A DNA stretch of 64,000 bases from Bosea vaviloviae (lineage in GTDB: Bacteria; Pseudomonadota; Alphaproteobacteria; Rhizobiales; Beijerinckiaceae), in NCBI RefSeq assembly GCF_001741865.1, contig NZ_CP017147.1, positions 3,091,001 through 3,155,000 on the forward strand. Reading direction: 5' to 3'. Position 1 is the stretch's first letter, and the number at the start of each line of letters is the position of its first letter. The notes under the pieces are model-generated. The model saw nothing but the letters and a program-made list of their open reading frames with translations, had not been told where the DNA came from and ran no database searches. Made by a program: the position numbers and the translations under genes. Positions 8,732-16,654 of this stretch are shown one piece after another.

Positions 8732-9995
8732 TGTCCTGCCTGGATAGATTGGTGACAGACGAGCCCGGATAGAAGGGTGACAGTTTTTCCCTGGATAGTT
8801 GGGAGGGCTGGACCATGCCGTGGCGAGAGAGCTGTGCCATGGACGAACGGGTGCGTTTCATAGCCGACTGGCTGGCGGGCGACGTGTCGATGACCGAGCT
8901 TTGCGAGGTTTACGGGATCAGTCGCAAAGCTGGGTACAAGTGGCGGGCGCGCTATGAGGCTGAGGGCGCGTCGGGGCTTGCGAACCGGTCATCGGCGCCG
9001 CTTGCGCACGGGCTGGCGACGCCTGCGCCGTTGGTGGAGAAGATCCTGGACCTGCGACGGGCGCGGCCGAGCTGGGGTCCGCGCAAGATCGTGGCTAAGC
9101 TTGAGCAGCTGCATCCGGACTTGTCCTGGCCATCGCATTCGACGGCGCACGAGATCCTCAAGCGCCAGGGCCTGATATCGGGCCGCCGCCTCCGACGCCG
9201 TCCCCCGCCCCGGCTGGGCGCGCTGACCACACCCGAGCGGCCGAACCACGTCTGGGCTGTGGACCACAAGGGTTGGGTCACCCTGGGCGACGGCGAGCGC
9301 TGCGAGCCGCTGACCCTGGCCGACAGCTACAGCCGCTTCGTCCTGGCGGTCTCGGCGGGCGACGGCGTCCACACCGCCCAGGCCAAGCCGGTCATGCAAC
9401 GCGCCTTCCAGGTCTATGGCCTGCCCGAGGTCATCCGTTCCGACAACGGCCCGCCCTTCGCCTCCACCAGCGCCTCCGGGCTCAGCGCCCTGTCGGCCTG
9501 GTGGATCAAGCTGGGCATCCAGCCCGAGCGCACCCGGCCCGGTTCTCCTCAGGAAAATGGCCGCCTCGAACGCTTCCATCTCACCCTGCTGGAAGCCATG
9601 CGGCCCGCTTCACTCAACCGCGCCGCCCAGGCTCAGCGCCTGGAAGCCTTCCGACGCGACTACAACCACGAACGGCCCCATCAGGCCCTTGGCCAGAAGC
9701 CCCCCGCCAGCTTCTACAATCCTTCGCCCCGGTCCATGCCCGACAAACTTCCCCAACCCGACTACCCGTCCGATCGAACCATCCGCAGGGTGCGTAGCAA
9801 CGGCGAGATCAAGATCGAGGGCCGCCTCGTACAGATCTGCTCCGCCCTCAAAGGTGAGCCCGTAGCCCTCGAAGCGACAGAGCACGGCTGGTGCGTCTGG
9901 TTCTACAAACAACCCATCGGCCTCATCGACCACCAAGGCCAGAAACTGTCACCAATCTACCCAGGCTAAATTGTAACCAACCTATCCGCTGGACA
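8732..9995 (+). mobile_element. IS481-family insertion sequence, 1264 bp
   Basis: The left end starts TGTCCTGC at 8732 and the right end, read inward on the minus strand, starts TGTCCAGC at 9995. Inside them a 21-bp inverted repeat with one mismatch is seen at 8738-8758 and 9946-9966 (gcctgg-tagattggtgacag). The flanks carry a 4-bp target duplication ATCC (8728-8731 and 9996-9999). Removing the element restores an uninterrupted repeat whose intact homologue is at 44.6 kb. Extra ggatag/ggtgacag copies follow the left end (8761-8800) and may be transposase-binding sites. Confidence 0.9.
8815..9969 (+). CDS. IS481-family DDE transposase
   Basis: 384 residues. An N-terminal helix-turn-helix (MTELCEVYGISRKAGYKWRARY) is followed by a DDE integrase core: first Asp in AVDHKG, second Asp in RSDNGPP, Glu in PQENGRLERFH, then HERPHQALG. 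The length and the MPWRESCAMDERVRF start match the family, and the frame is intact, so the element may still be active. The last residues (LSPIYPG) are encoded within the right inverted repeat, and the stop codon lies just outside it. Confidence 0.95.
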   Translation: MPWRESCAMDERVRFIADWLAGDVSMTELCEVYGISRKAGYKWRARYEAEGASGLANRSSAPLAHGLATPAPLVEKILDLRRARPSWGPRKIVAKLEQLHPDLSWPSHSTAHEILKRQGLISGRRLRRRPPPRLGALTTPERPNHVWAVDHKGWVTLGDGERCEPLTLADSYSRFVLAVSAGDGVHTAQAKPVMQRAFQVYGLPEVIRSDNGPPFASTSASGLSALSAWWIKLGIQPERTRPGSPQENGRLERFHLTLLEAMRPASLNRAAQAQRLEAFRRDYNHERPHQALGQKPPASFYNPSPRSMPDKLPQPDYPSDRTIRRVRSNGEIKIEGRLVQICSALKGEPVALEATEHGWCVWFYKQPIGLIDHQGQKLSPIYPG

Positions 9996-10066
9996 ATCCC
10001 TGCCCTTCTCCCACACGGGAGAAGGGTTCCCCGCGCCCTTCATCCGGCACTTCGCGTCACCTTCGC
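9996..10066. repeat. Composite intergenic repeat, right part
   Basis: Continuation of the repeat at 8513-8731 after the IS481 element. It contains the cccttctccc/gggagaaggg hairpin, ttccccgcgc and the ttcatccggcacttcgc stretch, all present in inverse order at 44575-44660. The remaining gap to 10396 shows no convincing gene apart from a hairpin at 10181-10210. Confidence 0.85.
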
Positions 10067-10180
10067 CCGTGAGGGGAGAGTCGTGCATGATCTGCTCAGG
10101 GGCCAAACCCCCAACCGGACAGCAGTAGGTCAAGCGCGACCATGACGCGCTTCGGATGCCTGTGTCTCAGCAGCGCTTAT

Positions 10181-10210
10181 CCTCGGGCCGATCGAAGATC
10201 GGACCCGAGG
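10181..10210. other. Imperfect 30-nt palindrome upstream of ftsK
   Basis: CCTCGGG at 10181-10187 pairs with CCCGAGG at 10204-10210, and CGATC pairs with GATCG across a GAA loop. No T-tract follows, so it could be a protein-binding site or repeat rather than a terminator. It lies about 190 bp before the ftsK start. Confidence 0.45.
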
Positions 10211-10396
10211 GCTACGGCGGCGTGATTTGGAAGATGAACAGAGCGCTACAACTCTTTGTTTCAACGCGTTTTCCTGACGCAAACCGGTCTCCGCCTCGCG
10301 CAAAAACGCCCTCGGCATGGGAACATTTATCGCCTCTTAACCCTGCCCAACTAGGCCTGTGGGCGGTCAGTAAATCTCCAAAACCTGCGGTATCAG

Positions 10397-13021
10397 ATGC
10401 CTGAGTTCGACGTTGACAGCCTGCCGCAGGATGCCGTTTCCGAGCGATTTCCCGCGTCCCGCATCGATCGGCCGGTCGGTCCTGAGGCGCGTGAAAAGGC
10501 CGAAATCAAAACATTGCCGGCTGTTCCGGCACCCAACCGGCTCAGGCGCGGAAACCCGGTCCTGAAGGCGGCGCCAGCGCAAGGGGCCCCGGCATATGGG
10601 GGCCACGCATACGGAGTCCAAGCACACGGGGCCGGCCAAGCTATGATTGCGGCATCCGCTGGCATCGACAATCCGGCCGGGATTCCCAAATCGGAGCCGA
10701 GCCAATCGAAGCGCAGCGAGGTGCGCTATTGGCGCACGCCGGACCGCCTGCTGAAGCAGCCGGCCGAGCCGGAGATGCTTCCCCTGGCGGTGCCGGAGGC
10801 CGATCACGCACTTCATGATGGCGAGGCCTTGCGTGACGGCGAGGCCGAAGCTGCTGCGGTGCGGGATGATGCAGCCCCGGCGGCTGATGGCGCGGCCTCG
10901 ACGCCCTTCGCCTTGATCTCCGATCACGCCTTCTGGGAGTTTTTGCCCGAAAGCGGTCCGCGGGATGTCGAAGCCGAGCGGCTTGTCGACAAGATCGAGC
11001 CCGCCATTGCAGGCGCAGCGCTCTTCGGGCTCGCCGAGGCGGCCCCTATCGCTCCCCGCAAGGGCGTCGCTGTTCCCGTAGCGTTGTCTGTTCCCGTAAC
11101 CCTGCCAACCCTGCCGGCAGCCGATCCCGCCGAGCGCTGGACGAGCGCGAGCCAGGCCTACACAGTGAGCGTCAAGCTATCGCCGCGGTCACGCTCCGAT
11201 GCCGGCCAGGGCAGGGGCCCTGCGGCCACTTCACCTGTCACGTCACGTGCCGTCCCGCTTGCCTTGGACGCCTCATCCGCCACTGATGCCATCCCCGCTG
11301 CTGGCCGCGGGATCGTCGTCACGCGCAAGACCCGCGAAACCGGGGTGGCGCAGGCAGCCAAGCCTTCTCGCGTCGAGCCGTCTCGTATCGAGCCGTCTCG
11401 CATGGAGCCGTCTCGCATTGAGTCTCCCCGCATCGTTCCAACCCGCCTTGTTGCGCAGACGCGTTCGCAGCCCGTGCAGCCGGCAGTCTTCGAGCTGCCG
11501 CCGATCACGATTCTGGCGGAGCCGCCGCGGACATTCGAAGCCACCGTTCCCACCGAAATCCTGCAGCAGAATGCCGGGTTTCTCGAGGGCGTGCTCGAGG
11601 ATTTCAACGTCCGTGGCGAAATCGTCCAGGCCTGCCCCGGCCCGGTGGTGACGCTTTACGAGCTTGAGCCGGCGCCGGGGACCAAATCCTCGCGGGTGAT
11701 TGCGCTGGCTGACGACATCGCCCGCTCGATGAGCGCGATCGCAGCCCGCGTCGCCGTGGTCCAGGGCAAGAACGCCATCGGCATCGAACTGCCCAACGCC
11801 AAGCGCGAGACCGTCTTCCTGCGCGAATTGTTGGCCAGCCAGGATTTCGAGAGCTCCAAGCACAAGCTCGCCTTGGGGCTGGGCAAGACCATCGGCGGCG
11901 AGCCGGTGATCGTCGATCTCGCCCGGATGCCGCATCTGCTCGTCGCCGGCACCACCGGCTCGGGCAAGTCGGTGGCGATCAACACCATGATCCTGTCGCT
12001 GCTCTACCGGCTGAAGCCGGAGGAGTGCCGCCTGATCATGGTCGATCCCAAGATGCTCGAACTCTCCGTCTATGACGGCATTCCCCATCTGCTCACCCCC
12101 GTCGTCACCGACCCGAAGAAGGCGGTCGTGGCGCTGAAATGGGCGGTGCGCGAGATGGAGGAGCGCTACAAGAAGATGTCGAAGGTCTCGGTGCGCAACA
12201 TCGACGGCTTCAACGCCCGCGTCGGCGAGGCCAAGGCCGCCGGCGAGGTCATCACCCGCACCGTGCAGACCGGCTTCGACAAGCATTCCGGCGAGGCGAT
12301 CTATGAGGAGGAGGTCATGGACCTCGAGCCTCTGCCCTATATCGTCGTCATCGTCGACGAGATGGCCGATCTGATGATGGTCGCCGGCAAGGAGATCGAG
12401 GGCACGATCCAGCGGCTGGCCCAGATGGCGCGCGCGGCCGGCATCCATGTCGTGCTGGCGACGCAGCGCCCCTCCGTCGACGTCATCACCGGCACGATCA
12501 AGGCGAACTTCCCGACCCGGATCTCCTTCCAGGTCACCTCCAAGATCGACTCGCGCACGATTCTCGGCGAGCAGGGCGCCGAGCAGCTGCTCGGCCAGGG
12601 CGACATGCTCTACATGGCCGGTGGCGGGCGCATCACCCGCGTTCACGGTCCTTTTGTCTCCGACGCCGAGGTCGAGAAGGTCGTCGCCCACCTGAAGACG
12701 CAAGGCCGCCCGCAATATCTCGAAGCCGTCACCTCCGAGGAGGAGGAGGGCTCAGCTGAGGGCGAGGACGGCGCCGTCTTCGACAAGAGCGCGATGGGCC
12801 AGGCCGAGAGCGACGACCCTTACGACCAGGCGGTGGCGGTGGTGCTGCGCGACAAGAAGGCCTCGACCTCCTATATCCAGCGCCGCCTCCAGATCGGCTA
12901 CAACCGCGCCGCCTCGATCATGGAGCGGATGGAGAACGAAGGCATCGTCGGCCCCGCCAACCATGCCGGAAAACGTGAGATCCTGGTCGAAACCGGACGC
13001 GCCCGCGAAGACGAGGATTGA
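10397..13021 (+). CDS. ftsK: FtsK/SpoIIIE-type DNA translocase without visible membrane domain
   Basis: 874 residues. Residues 1 to ~360 are low-complexity and linker-like, with an [10 protein letters not shown] pentapeptide repeat near residues 325-345, and no transmembrane helices. From about residue 370 the alpha-beta motor follows: ITILAEPP start, Walker A GTTGSGKS, Walker [23 protein letters not shown] and [18 protein letters not shown]. The C-terminal winged-helix gamma domain ([32 protein letters not shown]) should read polar KOPS-like sites. FtsK pumps DNA for chromosome dimer resolution. Classical FtsK has about four N-terminal membrane helices; here an in-frame stop at 10352 prevents any useful extension. 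It may be a cytosolic paralogue. Confidence 0.93.
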   Translation: MPEFDVDSLPQDAVSERFPASRIDRPVGPEAREKAEIKTLPAVPAPNRLRRGNPVLKAAPAQGAPAYGGHAYGVQAHGAGQAMIAASAGIDNPAGIPKSEPSQSKRSEVRYWRTPDRLLKQPAEPEMLPLAVPEADHALHDGEALRDGEAEAAAVRDDAAPAADGAASTPFALISDHAFWEFLPESGPRDVEAERLVDKIEPAIAGAALFGLAEAAPIAPRKGVAVPVALSVPVTLPTLPAADPAERWTSASQAYTVSVKLSPRSRSDAGQGRGPAATSPVTSRAVPLALDASSATDAIPAAGRGIVVTRKTRETGVAQAAKPSRVEPSRIEPSRMEPSRIESPRIVPTRLVAQTRSQPVQPAVFELPPITILAEPPRTFEATVPTEILQQNAGFLEGVLEDFNVRGEIVQACPGPVVTLYELEPAPGTKSSRVIALADDIARSMSAIAARVAVVQGKNAIGIELPNAKRETVFLRELLASQDFESSKHKLALGLGKTIGGEPVIVDLARMPHLLVAGTTGSGKSVAINTMILSLLYRLKPEECRLIMVDPKMLELSVYDGIPHLLTPVVTDPKKAVVALKWAVREMEERYKKMSKVSVRNIDGFNARVGEAKAAGEVITRTVQTGFDKHSGEAIYEEEVMDLEPLPYIVVIVDEMADLMMVAGKEIEGTIQRLAQMARAAGIHVVLATQRPSVDVITGTIKANFPTRISFQVTSKIDSRTILGEQGAEQLLGQGDMLYMAGGGRITRVHGPFVSDAEVEKVVAHLKTQGRPQYLEAVTSEEEEGSAEGEDGAVFDKSAMGQAESDDPYDQAVAVVLRDKKASTSYIQRRLQIGYNRAASIMERMENEGIVGPANHAGKREILVETGRAREDED

Positions 13022-13155
13022 ACGACGCGTTGCGGCCTCAAATTACCATGGGAGCGCTGCGACAGCGGGGCTGTGATCGCAGGCCGTTCATCCCCCGCTC
13101 TTTCCTTGTCCTCTCGCGTGGAGAAGGGAAAGCACGCACAGACAGGCGCGGGGAA

Positions 13156-13176
13156 CCCTCTCCTGTAAGGAGAGGG
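13156..13176. repeat. Hairpin CCCTCTCC-TGTAA-GGAGAGGG downstream of ftsK
   Basis: A perfect 8-bp stem with a 5-nt loop, preceded by gcgcggggaa. An inverted relative with a 9-bp stem is at 14747-14769 on the other side of the IS110-type element. It may act as an ftsK terminator, but it belongs to the same dispersed CTCTCC/GGAGAG family seen at 8.6, 10.0 and 44.6-44.9 kb. Confidence 0.65.
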
Positions 13177-13230
13177 CAGGGTGAGGTGTCGGCCGTTTGA
13201 CGCTTTGGCCGTGACCTCACCGCTGCTCCA

Positions 13231-13260
13231 TCGTCATTGCGAGCGCAGCGAAGCAATCCA
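13231..13260. repeat. REP-like palindrome, left half
   Basis: TCGTCATTGCGAGCGCAG followed by cgaagcaatcca is the left arm of the palindrome that is intact at 5139-5220. The matching loop and right arm are at 14650-14701, separated by the IS110-type element. Confidence 0.88.
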
Positions 13261-13275
13261 TGTGTGGACGGCCCC

Positions 13276-13525
13276 TTATTTGCAAGATGGAAGCTGTGGT
13301 TGGTCTGGTCGCTTGCGGTCATGTGTCCGGCCTGTTTGTGCGGGGTTTCCGCTGGCCAAGATGGTTTCCGCGGCGAGGGAGCCAAACAGGATAGCGACCT
13401 GTGACGGCCACTGGATTGCGCGGCATCGCCCTCGTCGAGGATCGACCGATCCCACCATCTGCTCCTTGTCTTGCAAGCTCGGCTCGCCGGCGCGGCGGAG
13501 GTTGGTGTCCGCGCCGGGATCTCGG
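13276..13525 (-). ncRNA. Candidate bridge-RNA region of the IS110-type element
   Basis: This 250-bp noncoding part follows the transposase stop inside the element, where IS1111-type elements encode their guide (bridge) RNA. It contains TGGATTGC at 13412-13419, the reverse complement of the eight bases immediately left of the insertion (GCAATCCA, 13253-13260), as expected for a target guide. A weaker match (GAGGG, near 13374) recalls the right flank GGAGGG. RNA ends and fold are not determined here. Confidence 0.4.
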
Positions 13526-14572
13526 TCAGGCAGCGGCCGGGCAGGCCTCTGGCCGCGCGTCGCTCGTGCGATAGCGTCCGCCCCTCGCCAGGAGGGCCCA
13601 GGCGATGCGGGCGAGCTTGTTGGCGAGTGCGATCGCGGCGAGCTTGGGTGGCTTGCGGGCGAGCAGGCTCGTGAGCCAGGGCATCGGCCGCCGGGCCTTG
13701 CCGCGCCGCACCTGCCAGACGACCGCCGTCGCGCCGACCACGAGGAGGCTGCGCAAGGTCTCGTCGCCGGCCCGCGTGATCCGGCCGAGGCGGGTTTTGC
13801 CGGCGGTCGAGTGGTCCTTCGGCGTCAGTCCGATCCAGGCCGCGAAATCCCGCCCCGACCGGAAGGCTTCGGGATGGGGCGTCTTCATCACGAGCGTGGT
13901 GGCGATGATCGGGCCGATCCCCGGCACCTCGGCCAGCCGGCGCGAGGCCTCGTTCGCAAGATGCCAGGCCTTCAGCCGCACCTCGATGGCACAAAGGCGC
14001 TCTTCGAGCTCGGCGAGTTCGAGGGCGAGCTCGGCGAACATCTCTCGGGCCAGGGGCGGGATCTCCGGATCGTCCTGCACCGTCTCCAGGAGCGGGCGCA
14101 CATGCGCGGCGCCTTTGGCTCCCACATGGCCGAACTCGGCCCCATAGCCCCGGATCGTGTTGGCGAGCTGCGTCCGCCGCCGCCCCAGCCGTTCCCGCAT
14201 CCCGGCCAACATCAGGTCGGCCTGCTGCCCGGCGCTCTTCATCGGCACGAAGCGCATGCTCGGCCGCCCGGCCGCCTCGCACAAGGCCTCCGCATCGGCC
14301 GCGTCGTTCTTGCCACGCTTCACATAGGGCTTGGCGAGCTGCGGCGCGATCAGCCGCACATCGTGACCCATCGCCGTCAGCACCCTGGCCCAGTGATGCG
14401 AGGCCCCGCACGCCTCCAGGACCACCAACGTCGGCGGAAGACGGGCGAAGAACGCCTCCATCGCCGACCGGCTCAGCTTGCGCTTCAGCACCACTCGCTC
14501 CGCCGCGTCGACCCCGTGCAGTTGAAAAAGACGCTTCGACGTATCCAACCCAATGCGTATAACCTGATCCAT
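13526..14572 (-). CDS. IS110-family transposase (DEDD recombinase)
   Basis: 348 residues from ATG 14572 (MDQVIRIGLDTSK); an upstream extension to 14647 would cross the inverted repeat. The N-terminal DEDD RuvC-like domain has Asp in GLDTSK, Glu in VVLEACGASHHWA and the KNDAADAEAL motif. The C-terminal domain has PGIGPIIATTL and the conserved Ser region STAGKTRLGRITRAGDETLRS. The gene is intact. These enzymes use a guide RNA encoded in the element to choose the target. Confidence 0.95.
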   Translation of the reverse strand: MDQVIRIGLDTSKRLFQLHGVDAAERVVLKRKLSRSAMEAFFARLPPTLVVLEACGASHHWARVLTAMGHDVRLIAPQLAKPYVKRGKNDAADAEALCEAAGRPSMRFVPMKSAGQQADLMLAGMRERLGRRRTQLANTIRGYGAEFGHVGAKGAAHVRPLLETVQDDPEIPPLAREMFAELALELAELEERLCAIEVRLKAWHLANEASRRLAEVPGIGPIIATTLVMKTPHPEAFRSGRDFAAWIGLTPKDHSTAGKTRLGRITRAGDETLRSLLVVGATAVVWQVRRGKARRPMPWLTSLLARKPPKLAAIALANKLARIAWALLARGGRYRTSDARPEACPAAA

Positions 14573-14649
14573 GGACGGCCTCCTCAGATGGTGTTTCGAC
14601 AACCTCATCTTGGCACACAGATGCCGATCGGGGGCCGTCCACCCCAACA

Positions 14650-14701
14650 GGAGGGCTCGCTCTACGTCCTCTGGATTGCTTCGCTACGCTCGCAATGACG
14701 G
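14650..14701. repeat. REP-like palindrome, right half
   Basis: Starts ggagggctcgctctacg and ends with the right arm TGGATTGCTTCGCTACGC then tcgcaatgacgg. It completes the arm at 13231-13260 and matches the loop and right arm of 5169-5220 with few differences. Confidence 0.88.
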
Positions 14702-14746
14702 CAAGGACATCACGCAACTGGTCCAGGGGCCTACACCTCACCCCTG

Positions 14747-14769
14747 CCCCTCTCCTTACAGGAGAGGGG
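14747..14769. repeat. Hairpin CCCCTCTCC-TTACA-GGAGAGGGG
   Basis: Perfect 9-bp stem with a 5-nt loop followed by ttccccgcgcc. It is the inverted relative of the hairpin at 13156-13176. Confidence 0.65.
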
Positions 14770-14795
14770 TTCCCCGCGCCGCCATTACCAATTCC

Positions 14796-14818
14796 ATTAC
14801 GGTGACAGTTTACTAATT
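14796..14818 (+). repeat. Left end copy 1
   Basis: ATTACGGTGACAGTTTACT plus aatt; inverted relative of the right-end blocks after 16177, with T in place of C at one position and one base fewer after TTTACT. Confidence 0.8.
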
Positions 14819-14842
14819 ACTCCGCACTGCTAGCGTGCGCGC

Positions 14843-15150
14843 ATGACCCGTCTCGCCCGCCTCGTGGTTCCCAGTCTTGCCCATCATGTCACGCAGCGCG
14901 GGAACCGGCGCGAGCGCGTGTTCTTCGGGGACGACGACTACGAGGCCTATATCGGGCTCCTGAAGGCCTATGCGCCCAAATCCGGTACGCGGCTGATCGC
15001 CTGGTGCCTGATGCCGAACCACGTCCATCTCCTGGCTGTTCCCGAGACGCCCGATGGCCTGCGCGCTCTGCTCGGCGAGACGCATCGCCGCTACACGGCG
15101 CGGATCAATGCCCGCAACCGCTGGACCGGGCACCTCTGGGGCGCTTCGAC
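14843..15150 (+). pseudogene. Truncated Y1/RAYT transposase, copy 1
   Basis: Encodes the first ~100 residues of the complete transposase at 15526, including the PNHVHLL HUH motif. A 4-bp deletion near 15137 (full copy ctggcaggggcg, here ctggggcg) shifts the frame, then the sequence is cut by left end copy 2. It differs from the other copies at a few bases (for example cagtcttgcc for cagccttgcc). It lacks the catalytic Tyr region. Confidence 0.85.
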
Positions 15151-15173
15151 ATTACGGTGACAGTTTACTAATT
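15151..15173 (+). repeat. Left end copy 2
   Basis: Identical to left end copy 1, offset by 355 bp. Confidence 0.8.
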
Positions 15174-15197
15174 ACTCCGCACTGCTAGCGTGCGCGC

Positions 15198-15478
15198 ATG
15201 ACCCGTCTCGCCCGCCTCGTGGTTCCCAGCCTTGCCCATCATGTCACGCAGCGCGGGAACCGGCGCGAGCGCGTGTTCTTCGGGGACGACGACTACGAGG
15301 CCTATATCGGGCTCCTGAAGGCCTATGCGCCCAAATCCGGTACGCGGCTGATCGCCTGGTGCCTGATGCCGAACCACGTCCATCTCCTGGCTGTTCCCGA
15401 GACGCCCGATGGCCTGCGCGCTCTGCTCGGCGAGACGCATCGGCGCTACACGGCGCGGATCAATGCCCGCAACCGCTC
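15198..15478 (+). pseudogene. Truncated Y1/RAYT transposase, copy 2
   Basis: Encodes the first 93 residues up to ARINARNR, then is interrupted by left end copy 3. As far as I can compare by eye, it matches the complete copy over its whole length, which points to a recent duplication. It keeps the HUH motif but lacks the catalytic Tyr. Confidence 0.85.
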
Positions 15479-15501
15479 ATTACGGTGACAGTTTACTAAT
15501 T
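15479..15501 (+). repeat. Left end copy 3
   Basis: Identical to copies 1 and 2, offset by 328 bp from copy 2. It directly precedes the intact transposase. Confidence 0.8.
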
Positions 15502-15525
15502 ACTCCGCACTGCTAGCGTGCGCGC

Positions 15526-16200
15526 ATGACCCGTCTCGCCCGCCTCGTGGTTCCCAGCCTTGCCCATCATGTCACGCAGCGCGGGAACCGGCGCGAGCGC
15601 GTGTTCTTCGGGGACGACGACTACGAGGCCTATATCGGGCTCCTGAAGGCCTATGCGCCCAAATCCGGTACGCGGCTGATCGCCTGGTGCCTGATGCCGA
15701 ACCACGTCCATCTCCTGGCTGTTCCCGAGACGCCCGATGGCCTGCGCGCTCTGCTCGGCGAGACGCATCGGCGCTACACGGCGCGGATCAATGCCCGCAA
15801 CCGCTGGACCGGGCACCTCTGGCAGGGGCGCTTCGGTTCGGTCGTCATGGACGAGGGCCACCTTGCCCATGCTGTGCGCTATGTCAGCCTCAATCCGGTG
15901 CGGGCCCGCCTCGTCGCCCGGGCTGAAGAATGGCCGTGGTCGAGCGTCCGCGCCCATCTGAGCGGGCATGCCGATGGCCTGACCGATCTCGGGCCGGTGC
16001 TGGAGCGCTTTCCCGATTTCGCCAGTCTGCTGGAGACAGAAGAGGACGCGGCTGCGGCCAATGCCCTTCGCCTGGCGGAGACGACCGGCCGTCCATTGGG
16101 CGCGCCGTCGTGGATCGCTACGCTTGAAACGGCAGCCGGCCGCGCGCTTGCGCCGCAAAAGCGCGGGCCCAAGCCAAAATTAAGTAAACTGTCCCCGTAA
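15526..16200 (+). CDS. REP-associated tyrosine transposase (RAYT)-like, Y1_Tnp domain
   Basis: 224 residues. It starts MTRLARLVVPSLAHHVTQRGNR, the usual RAYT N-terminus. The HUH metal-binding motif is in MPNHVHLL and the catalytic Tyr is in VRYVSLNPVRARLV, followed by EEWPWSS. This is a single-strand-acting HUH nuclease of the IS200/IS605-related class, thought in other bacteria to mobilise REP palindromes. The C-terminus (KRGPKPKLSKLSP) is encoded inside the right-end repeat, so the ORF runs to the element boundary. Confidence 0.9.
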   Translation: MTRLARLVVPSLAHHVTQRGNRRERVFFGDDDYEAYIGLLKAYAPKSGTRLIAWCLMPNHVHLLAVPETPDGLRALLGETHRRYTARINARNRWTGHLWQGRFGSVVMDEGHLAHAVRYVSLNPVRARLVARAEEWPWSSVRAHLSGHADGLTDLGPVLERFPDFASLLETEEDAAAANALRLAETTGRPLGAPSWIATLETAAGRALAPQKRGPKPKLSKLSP

Positions 16201-16270
16201 TTCCAAATTAAGTAAACTGTCGCCGTAATTCCGGGCCCAAGCCAAAATTAAGTAAACTGTCGCCGTAATT
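16177..16270 (+). repeat. Three right-end blocks (26 bp each)
   Basis: Blocks at 16177-16202, 16205-16230 and 16245-16270 read aaattaagtaaactgt-cgccgtaatt (ccccg in the first). The first and third are also preceded by the same gggcccaagcca stretch, so the third copy carries more of the gene's 3' end. The first block overlaps the last codons of the transposase. Confidence 0.85.
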
Positions 16271-16468
16271 CGGTCTGCTGTTCGAACAGGCCGATCATCT
16301 TCCACGCTCGATCGGCCGCTTGGTGGATTTGCCGGATAAACCTGCCTCCACTTCAGCGCGCATTGCGGGCGATGCAGCGCCAGCCTGACCCTATCCGCGA
16401 GTTCGCTAAACTTTTGCACCGCGGCATAAACCACCGCATTGCAGCATGTTATCTGCCGTGGCCCTTGC

Positions 16469-16502
16469 TTGACATGTTTAGTGATTGGCGATCTACTAAA
16501 CA
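16469..16502 (+). promoter_or_regulatory. Candidate promoter with operator dyad for the Dha/ABC operon
   Basis: TTGACA at 16469-16474 and TCTACT at 16492-16497 are 17 bp apart, a plausible sigma-70 promoter. A perfect 8-bp inverted repeat, TGTTTAGT (16475-16482) and ACTAAACA (16495-16502), sits between and over the boxes as an operator would. The operon start codon is about 150 bp downstream. The rest of 16271-16654 shows no convincing gene. Confidence 0.5.
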
Positions 16503-16654
16503 AATCGCTGAACTCGGACGACTCGTTCCGAGGCGGCGTGAGGAAACGTCCCGCGTCGGCCGTGCCCCTTCTTCCGGCTGTGCCCTTCGCGGTCGCGCAG
16601 GTTCGCCCGTCACCCCAATGACGGCTGGTGACGGCATGCCAAGGGAGGGACAAC

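Larger units (their letters stand above)
13261..14649 (-). mobile_element. IS110-family (IS1111-like) insertion sequence in a REP-like palindrome
   Basis: Joining 13260 to 14650 recreates the intact palindrome sequence of 5139-5220, so the insert is 1389 bp with no target duplication beyond a possible shared CA dinucleotide. Perfect 12-bp subterminal inverted repeats GTGGACGGCCCC lie at 13264-13275 and 14631-14642. The transposase is on the minus strand. The noncoding stretch is long (about 265 bp) on its 3' side and short on its 5' side, the arrangement of the IS1111 branch. Confidence 0.9.
14796..16270 (+). mobile_element. RAYT/Y1-transposase element with three left ends and three right ends
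   Basis: Left-end sequence (ATTACGGTGACAGTTTACT) occurs at 14796, 15151 and 15479, each 47 bp before an ATG. Right-end sequence, its near inverted repeat (AGTAAACTGTCGCCGTAAT), occurs in 26-bp blocks at 16177-16202, 16205-16230 and 16245-16270. Only the innermost transposase copy is complete. The layout L-L-L-gene-R-R-R suggests repeated self-insertion or template switching followed by loss of the intervening 3' parts. Confidence 0.75.

Noticed and set aside
13181..14698. 505-codon plus-strand ORF across the IS110-type element
   Set aside because: Antisense to the transposase and reading through the element ends into both repeat halves.
14796..15501. Regular direct repeats suggesting an array such as CRISPR
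   Set aside because: Units are 328-355 bp, contain the transposase start and have no short repeat-spacer pattern.
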